A stretch of 64,000 nucleotides of DNA from Heliocidaris erythrogramma (Eukaryota; Echinodermata; Echinoidea; Camarodonta; Echinometridae), in NCBI GenBank assembly GCA_025617745.1, contig CM046861.1:13106516-13170515 (forward strand). Reading direction: 5' to 3'. This document shows positions 57,960 to 64,000 of the stretch, in pieces. Below the pieces are notes generated by a model. That model searched no databases. It was not told the origin of the DNA and worked only from the letters and a program-made list of their open reading frames with translations. Numbering within the stretch: position 1 is the stretch's first letter; each line of letters opens with the position of its first letter. The translations under genes were made by a program, and so were the position numbers.

Positions 57960-58310
57960 CGGTGTAGCGGCACATACGGTTCTCCGGCAGATATACCGTA
58001 TCCGCCGGCAGATATCGTTCTACCTCGGAACCATATCTGCCGGATTGTATATTGGCAGATTTGTACGAGACACTCTCGTGCCTAAGTAATAGACCTGTCT
58101 AAGTGATTCAAATTTATGGATGCTTCTTTCCTGGGGACCTAGTAACGAGGTATTCCATTAACCTGTTATTAATGAATGAACTACAATACTTGAAATCCAG
58201 TTTGCATACATTATTTGTTGCTAAATATATGTCTAGGTACGGTATCTGCCGGGGTTGGAACATGATCCGCCGGCAGATAATGTTCTTGGCCGTTTTTAGA
58301 ACGGTATGCC
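57960..58310. repeat. GCCGGCAGATA repeat cluster interrupted by another repeat
   Basis: GCCGGCAGATA and its complement occur at least five times (for example about 57982, 58002, 58036, 58245 and 58270). The cluster is split by 58088-58235, which contains the dispersed repeat shared with 3842-3953. Confidence 0.6.
58115..58233 (-). repeat. Dispersed repeat, copy B
   Basis: Reverse complement of 3842-3953 at high identity; the translated frame stays open across the shared part (NVCKLDFKYCSSFINNRLM). Confidence 0.6.
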
Positions 58311-58312
58311 GA

Positions 58313-58376
58313 TGGGGGGGGGGGGGGGGGGGTCTAAACGCAGTTCTAAAGGACAAGGATCCTGTGTTGGGGCTGG

Positions 58377-58412
<36 letters not shown>
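58313..58412. repeat. Poly-G and very long poly-C (about 34) tracts
   Basis: A poly-G of about 18 (58315-58332) is followed 47 bp later by about 34 consecutive C (58379-58412), the longest homopolymer in the window. Confidence 0.9.
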
Positions 58413-58413
<1 letters not shown>

Positions 58414-59049
58414 AGCCTAAAAAAAATCTGTTTAATTCATTTACCGTTGTTGCATTTATTGTTGCGCTTGGAGGTGGTCGAGCCTCCTCTATAGGCATGG
58501 CTTGCTAAACTAAGGTGCCATTTTCGTTTTTTAAAAACATTTGTAATATCATGATAATATTATGGAATTATAAGGTTCTGTATAAACCTCTGTATATACT
58601 TCCGTAATTTGGGAATAATGGTCATCTTGACTTACAGCACATTAGGGAATACATGCGTATATTAATATTGTTAGTATATACTGAGAAATGTAGGCCTATA
58701 TATAATAATTTTGTGAATATTATGTATTCTCTCTCTCTCTCTCTCCCTCCGAGGCTCACTCTCTTTCTTGCAATATTTCTCTCCGTCTCCAGCATGTCCA
58801 GCCAAAATTATACGTATATATCAGTGTGGTGAATGAAAGTTTGTATAACCGTAATTATTATACATGTATTCCACATACTAAGAATCTTGCTGTTAGATTG
58901 GTCAAAAGGTAATCACGTGATAAAACGTAGTTTTCCCCATATCAATCGACCCGAGAAGAAAAGTTAGTGACCTTGACGGAATAGTATATGTTTCGCTGAT
59001 CTCTTCAGTCCATTACAGAGTCACAATGCGTTACCAATATTTGGGTACG

Positions 59050-59150
59050 CGCGAAATGAAAGTGCGTGATCTCTACGAATAGTCAATTGAAAAGTGCGTG
59101 ACCTCTACGAATAGTCAAAATGAAAAGTGCGTGACGTTAACGAATAGCTA
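59050..59150. repeat. Three-copy tandem repeat, about 33 bp
   Basis: GAAAAGTGCGTGACCTCTAC and GAATAGTCAA-type words occur three times in a row with small changes. Confidence 0.65.
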
Positions 59151-59370
59151 ATAAGCGCGCATTGCCCAATCGTGCGCTTAAAATGATAAAACAATTGTGC
59201 GCACCCGGTACGGTTTATGGGGGTTTATGGCGGTTTTAACATCTTTTGTGAATTTATTCGGGCCTAAATCATAAATGTCTTTTTCGAGAAGTAGAGAATA
59301 ATTGTCTTTCTCGTACCAGTTAAATGTTTCAGATGCGGAATATAAAGCAAATAATCACCTTTTGATTTCA

Positions 59371-59492
59371 GGCGATGAGACGTACTATCACTTCCTCGGC
59401 GATCTGAATGTACACGCTATCTTTCCTCAGCTTCGCTTCGGAAAGATAGCTACATCCAGATCGCCTCGGAAGTGATAGTTTGTCCCATCACC
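59371..59492. mobile_element. Foldback element
   Basis: ACTATCACTTCC, GGCGATCTG and GCTATCTTTCC on the left face GGAAAGATAGC, CAGATCGCC and GGAAGTGATAGT on the right, with a loop TCAGCTTCGCTTC. Confidence 0.7.
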
Positions 59493-59863
59493 TTCACCAA
59501 CCGTAATTATTTGCTTGCTATTGGTCATTGGATGCTCTTGTGGTGTGAAAATGCAACCTTTATTGTATCAATTTATATGGCCTTAAATTAAAAAAGTCTG
59601 ACGGTATAATATATATTTTATATTTGCAACCGTGACTGTAATTGTGACAGGCGGCTTTAATTATGTTATAATTTAAAAAAAAACCTTTCTCACTCTGTTC
59701 CAGTGGTTGCATTATTTATTATTCAATTTGTATCATTTTTGTATTATTTGTCAAATAAAGTGATAATTATAATGATGATGATAATAATTATTAAAATAAT
59801 AATAATAATAATACTCTCTAAAAAAAAAATCGAGTGATCACTGACGTAACGGCTTGTCTCGAA

Positions 59864-61414
59864 GGCTTGTCTCGAATGGGTGGGGTGCGGGAGCGGGATG
59901 GGAGCGGGATGGGAGCGGGAACGGGCACACCCTTTCGAGACAAGCCCCCCCCCCCCGGTTATCTCGAATGGACGCGTTCCCAGCGAGAAGTTCAATGAAC
60001 GCGCCACTTCGAGACAACCGGGGGGGCTTTCCTCGAATGAGTGTGTTGAGTAGACTTTTGTAACAGACGTTTTAGAATTTTTTTTGAAAAATGTACTCTT
60101 GCTGGTTTTTTCGTTTTTCTTTTGTCTAAGATGTAGAAAATATAAAAAAACGGTATCTAAAAATGCTTTTGACAAGGAAATCATTATTTGTGCAAAATAA
60201 ATCGGAGAATTGAATAATTATGCATTAAAACACACGGGGAAGAAAGGGCAAGTGGCGTAGCTAGGATTGTTAATTTATTTTTATTTTTTTGGCGTGACCT
60301 GTTAAATATTGTGAAATTGTGTTACAGACATGTGCTGACATAAGCCAAGGTGTGTTTATCATCTTTCCAAAGTTAGAAACACCTTTTAATGCCACTATCA
60401 TTCTATCAATACCCACTATCAAAAGTCAAAACTCATATCAAAAGGTCGTTTGTACCCGGCCCCCAACTCCCCATACCAGGGGTAGGCCTATGCTCGTAAC
60501 TCCTTTTCAAAAGTGACCCCCTATTTGTTGGAGAAGTTGGAATTTGTTTTACCCCCTATCCCGGGAAATTTTCTGAGATATTGGACCCCCTATCCAGGCA
60601 ATTTAGGAAATTAACCCCCCCCCCCCCCCCACCTATCCCCGGGGAGGAAACCACCAGAGTCTGCGAAAATTGACCCCTATTTACATTTTCCCGGGAATAT
60701 TTTTTCATCTTCCTCATTCATCTTCCTATTTTCTTACTCACCCACCAATAAGGGGTGGGGCATGGCCATCTTGTGCCTCCCCCCCCCCCCCCCCGTAAAA
60801 AAATACGCCGCAGTGAATTAACATTCTATTCTGGACTGTCTGCCCGACCAGACCTTTGAATTTTAAATGAACATTCCATTATGAATTCATGCAACCTCAT
60901 ACATTCATTTGACAACCCCCGGTTATCAGTGACGGCACCGGGGGGCATGGGGGGGGGGCATTTGCCCCCCAGTCAGAAGCTTTGCCCCCCAGTTGCCCCC
61001 AATAATTTTCGGAGTGAAAAAAATAAAAGGGTGGAAAATTTTGTTTGTCCGCCCTTGCCCCCAACAATTTCTTTTGCCCCCCATTTGCCCCCCCCCCCCC
61101 CCACCCCACTTTAAAAATCCTGGTACCGCCACTGCCGGTTATATTTTCTACATCTTAGACAAAAGAAAAACGAAAAAACCAGCAAGAGTACATTTTTCAA
61201 AAAAAAATCTAAAACGTCTATTACAAAAGTCTACTCAACACACTCATTCGAGGAAAGCCCCCCCGGTTGTCTCGAAGTGGCGCGTTCATTGAACTTCTCG
61301 CTGGGAACGCGTCCATTCGAGATAACCGGGGGGCTTGTCTCGAAAGGGTGTGCCCGTTCCCGCTCCCATCCCGCTCCCATCCCGCTCCCGCACCCCACCC
61401 ATTCGAGACAAGCC
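59864..61414. mobile_element. Composite with about 280-bp inverted arms and TTCGAGACAA motifs
   Basis: Arms 59864-60144 and 61140-61414 are reverse complements; they differ mainly in the length of a poly-C run. Each arm holds about five copies of TTCGAGACAA or its complement TTGTCTCGAA, plus GGATGGGAGCGGGATGGGAG. The spacer has its own hAT-like pair (CAGTGACGGCACCGG at about 60929 and GGTACCGCCACTG at about 61123). Confidence 0.7.
60601..60800. repeat. Poly-C-rich segments
   Basis: C runs at about 60616-60630 and 60778-60794 with GACCCCCTATT-type words repeated between 60518 and 60685. Confidence 0.6.
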
Positions 61415-61599
61415 GACGTAACTCCCCTGGCAAGTGAAAATAGACTGAAAATAGAGTGACAATCACTCTTTTCTTTTTACAGAGCACGCAATATTCACTC
61501 AATATTCACTCCTAAACAAGTGATTACTGAGGTGACTCCCTTGGGAGTGAAAATAGAGTGAAAATTCACTCTTTTTTTTTTTAGAGAGTACTATTATTA

Positions 61600-61684
61600 T
61601 ACTATACTACTACTACTACCACTACTACTACTACTACTCCTACTACTACTACTACTTCTACTACTCCTACTACTACTACTACTA
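61600..61684. repeat. (CTA)n microsatellite
   Basis: Imperfect ACTACTACTACT tract with occasional ACTCCT and ACTTCT variants. Confidence 0.8.
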
Positions 61685-62395
61685 CTGCAAATACCAGGGT
61701 GTTAAATATTCAACACTACGTTGGTGTACAATTAAATGTATTCTTATGGTGTTATTATAACACCCAGAGAATCATTGTTATGGCTCCGTAATCAAATCTG
61801 TTGGAATAGTTCGGTTGATTACACCATCGGGTGTAATTTATTTAAAACACGCATGCGCAAAATAAATGAACAGAAATACCGCGGGATCGCTAGCTCCTGA
61901 TTGGTCTAAGCATAGTGCAGCAGCGCATGCTCCAAACACTTATATGAATATTCATGAATTTTCAGTAGCGTATGGTTTGGGGTGGCCCGATTTTAATAAC
62001 TCTTACCATATGCATAAAAAAATATAATGGGTATATAAGAGCTTGCACTAGACTGTACCAACAGGATAAGATTATTAGGATAGGATAGGATAGTACTAGG
62101 ATAGGATAGGTTAAGATACACATGTAGGATCTGTGTGTACCAAGATGATATAGGACATGGCGTTACTCTGACACCAGCTATGGTGTAAATTATTTTTAAT
62201 ACCATGGATGGTGTACAATATTGGTGTTTAAATAACACCAGTGGTGTTGAATATTCAACACCATTCTGGGTGTTAATTTTGATTTAATCCGAAACTAGGT
62301 GTTCTTTTAATCTTTCGGTGTTGCAGGATATAGATACCGGGAAAGAATAACTTTTAACACCCATGGTGTTGAATTTAACACCCTGGTTTTTGCAG
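61685..62395. mobile_element. Non-autonomous element built of GGTGTT palindromes
   Basis: Ends TGCAAATACCAGGGTGTTAA and TTAACACCCTGGTTTTTGCA are inverted. The interior has many GGTGTT/AACACC words in both orientations, such as GGTGTTGAATATTCAACACC. The interior GGATAGGATAGGATAG tandem at 62078-62105 is separate. No ORF. Confidence 0.7.
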
Positions 62396-62994
62396 AATAA
62401 TAATAATAATAGGCCTAATAATAAATAATTAAAGTTACCAAGAGGCGACTAAAGCCTTGTTTGGTATCATGAACAGTTTAACTTCAGCCAAGAAAACATA
62501 GCTGTTGTTTTAAATCATATTATATCAGAATTAAAAGGATAACCGTATAATATAAAGAATTCCCTGTAATACAAAAAATGTGAACACAGTATACAAACTG
62601 CTTCTTTAAAAAAAATAAAATAAATAAAAACGTGAGTAAAAATGTATATGCGTCATATTACCGCAATTGCTGCCTCTGCATGACATGGAATACCTTTTCA
62701 ATACTGAAAGAAAAAGAACCCTGTTTTCAGGGTTTGTGGATTTCTTCAAATATCAGAAACCCTATCATTATTTTGACGGACCTTTTAGCAAGATACAGGC
62801 GTAAAAGATATGGGCTGCTGCATGCGCCCACTCCCTTCCCCGCCAAGAATATCAAAATATCAATATTCAGGCAACCGTCACCATTCGGCTGCGCTGACTT
62901 GCCTAAAAATCATGCTCATATTCGGGCAACTTATTACCAGAATATGAGCATGATTTTTGTGTATTTTTCTTTTCATGTCGAATATATTTAATAT
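62396..62994. other. Intergenic stretch
   Basis: No gene. A hairpin with ATCATGCTCATATTCGGGCA and AGAATATGAGCATGAT occurs at 62909-62956. Confidence 0.45.
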
Positions 62995-63227
62995 AGGTAT
63001 TGAATTAATCCGTCGGGTGATATAATGTCATAAATAAATTTATTCAATTTGTCTCCAGCGGCCCACAAGGGGTGACACACGCTACTGCTGTGTGATAGGT
63101 TGCCCGGGTGCTGTGAAACAGCCTATCACACAGCAGTAGCGTGTGTCACCCCCTTGTGGGCCGTTGGAGACAAATTGAATAAATTTATTTATGACATTAT
63201 ATCACCCGACGGATTAATTCAATACCT
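62995..63227. repeat. Palindrome at the start of the 262-bp array
   Basis: Arms 62995-63099 and 63122-63227 are reverse complements with a single indel (four versus five G/C) and a couple of mismatches, joined by a 22-bp spacer (TTGCCCGGGTGCTGTGAAAC). The right arm is the first part of the array unit; the left arm is an inverted copy of it. Confidence 0.85.
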
Positions 63228-63279
63228 TTGACTTGATAGTCCCCCATATTGGGATAGTTTGAACCTGATCACTCAGGGC

Positions 63280-63351
63280 ACTCCGGTGGTCTAGTGGTTA
63301 TGACACTGGTCTAGTAATCCAGAGGTCGCGGGTTCGAATCCCGCCCGGTTC
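63280..63351 (+). tRNA. tRNA-Thr(AGT)-like, array copy 1
   Basis: A box TGGTCTAGTGG, anticodon loop CTAGTAA (AGT after U33), T arm GCGGG-TTCGAAT-CCCGC and B box GGTTCGAATCC. T7 lies at 63361-63367. The inner four acceptor pairs form (CCGG/CCGG) but the outer three do not, and 31-39 is a T-T mismatch, so a tRNA-derived pseudogene is more likely than a working tRNA. Confidence 0.5.
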
Positions 63352-63541
63352 CGCCTGTGATTTTTTTCACAGCACCCGGGCAACCTATCACACAGCAGTA
63401 GCGTGTGTCACCCCCTTGTGGGCCGTTGGAGACAAATTGAATAAATTTATTTATGACATTATATCACCCGACGGATTAATTCAATACCTTTGACTTGATA
63501 GTCCCCCATATTGGGATAGTTTGAACCTGATCACTCAGGGC

Positions 63542-63613
63542 ACTCCGGTGGTCTAGTGGTTATGACACTGGTCTAGTAATCCAGAGGTCGCGGGTTCGAA
63601 TCCCGCCCGGTTC
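63542..63613 (+). tRNA. tRNA-Thr(AGT)-like, array copy 2
   Basis: Identical to copy 1, 262 bp downstream, with its own T7 run. Confidence 0.5.
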
Positions 63614-63803
63614 CGCCTGTGATTTTTTTCACAGCACCCGGGCAACCTATCACACAGCAGTAGCGTGTGTCACCCCCTTGTGGGCCGTTGGAGACAAATT
63701 GAATAAATTTATTTATGACATTATATCACCCGACGGATTAATTCAATACCTTTGACTTGATAGTCCCCCATATTGGGATAGTTTGAACCTGATCACTCAG
63801 GGC

Positions 63804-63875
63804 ACTCCGGTGGTCTAGTGGTTATGACACTGGTCTAGTAATCCAGAGGTCGCGGGTTCGAATCCCGCCCGGTTC
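63804..63875 (+). tRNA. tRNA-Thr(AGT)-like, array copy 3
   Basis: Identical to copies 1 and 2, with its own T7 run. Confidence 0.5.
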
Positions 63876-64000
63876 CGCCTGTGATTTTTTTCACAGCACC
63901 CGGGCAACCTATCACACAGCAGTAGCGTGTGTCACCCCCTTGTGGGCCGTTGGAGACAAATTGAATAAATTTATTTATGACATTATTATCACCCGACGGA

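Larger units (their letters stand above)
63122..64000 (+). repeat. 262-bp tandem array with tRNA-like unit, open at the window end
   Basis: Unit starts (CCTATCACACAGCAG) at 63122, 63384, 63646 and 63908, an exact 262-bp spacing. Copies look identical apart from a TTATTATC change at 63984. Each full unit holds a spacer, a tRNA-Thr-like sequence, and a GTGATTTTTTTCAC palindrome with T7. The array continues beyond the window. Confidence 0.9.

Overview
This is a gene-poor, repeat-rich, AT-biased animal genome window. I infer a marine invertebrate deuterostome, most likely an echinoderm such as a sea urchin. The reasons are long introns, abundant tRNA-headed SINEs with (TTA)n tails, L2/CR1-type non-LTR elements with a 2A-like peptide, Penelope-like elements (PLEs), many foldback/MITE elements, and very long poly-G/poly-C tracts in hAT-like termini. 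The species cannot be fixed from sequence alone.

Two host protein-coding genes are well supported. (1) A single-exon class A (aminergic-like) GPCR of 431 aa lies on the minus strand at 25392-26687; it keeps the amine-anchoring Asp in TM3 but has NRY in place of DRY and lacks the usual TM6 proline. (2) An ortholog of RSRC2 (arginine/serine-rich coiled-coil protein 2) lies on the minus strand with coding exons spanning 45532-54645. I could place all eight coding exons with consistent splice phases, giving a predicted 623-aa protein; a likely 5' UTR exon and an ETS-site promoter lie near 55362-55440. One tRNA gene (Thr-TGT-like, 6915-6985) has intact A and B boxes and a T-run terminator.

Layout: 1-3600 holds foldback elements, a PLE 3' fragment with 173-bp inverted arms, and a non-LTR 3' tail. 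3750-8050 holds a diverged ~170-bp repeat array interrupted by a near-perfect 483-bp-arm palindrome, a dead RT tail, the tRNA gene and a complete hAT MITE with an 8-bp target duplication. 8050-12830 is intergenic with MITEs. 12828-16540 carries a MITE and a decayed L2/CR1-like retrotransposon (minus strand). 16740-22460 is mostly intergenic. 22464-24439 is a 5'-truncated PLE encoding RT C-terminus plus GIY-YIG nuclease. 25392-26687 is the GPCR. 27930-28330 is a 48-bp minisatellite. 30966-31351 is a SINE. 32869-37726 holds several foldbacks. 39200-45530 has no gene and may include the RSRC2 3' UTR. 45532-55440 is RSRC2. 56940-62400 is nested foldback elements. 62995-64000 begins an open-ended 262-bp tandem array, each unit with a tRNA-Thr-like sequence.

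The most unusual material is not in the genes. It is (a) three PLE-derived loci, each framed by inverted copies of its own 3' end and sharing a hammerhead-like core, (b) two PLE C-termini whose last 13 residues are identical although many codons differ, (c) the tRNA-bearing tandem array that starts with a palindrome, and (d) a family of six foldbacks sharing one conserved core but carrying diverged termini.
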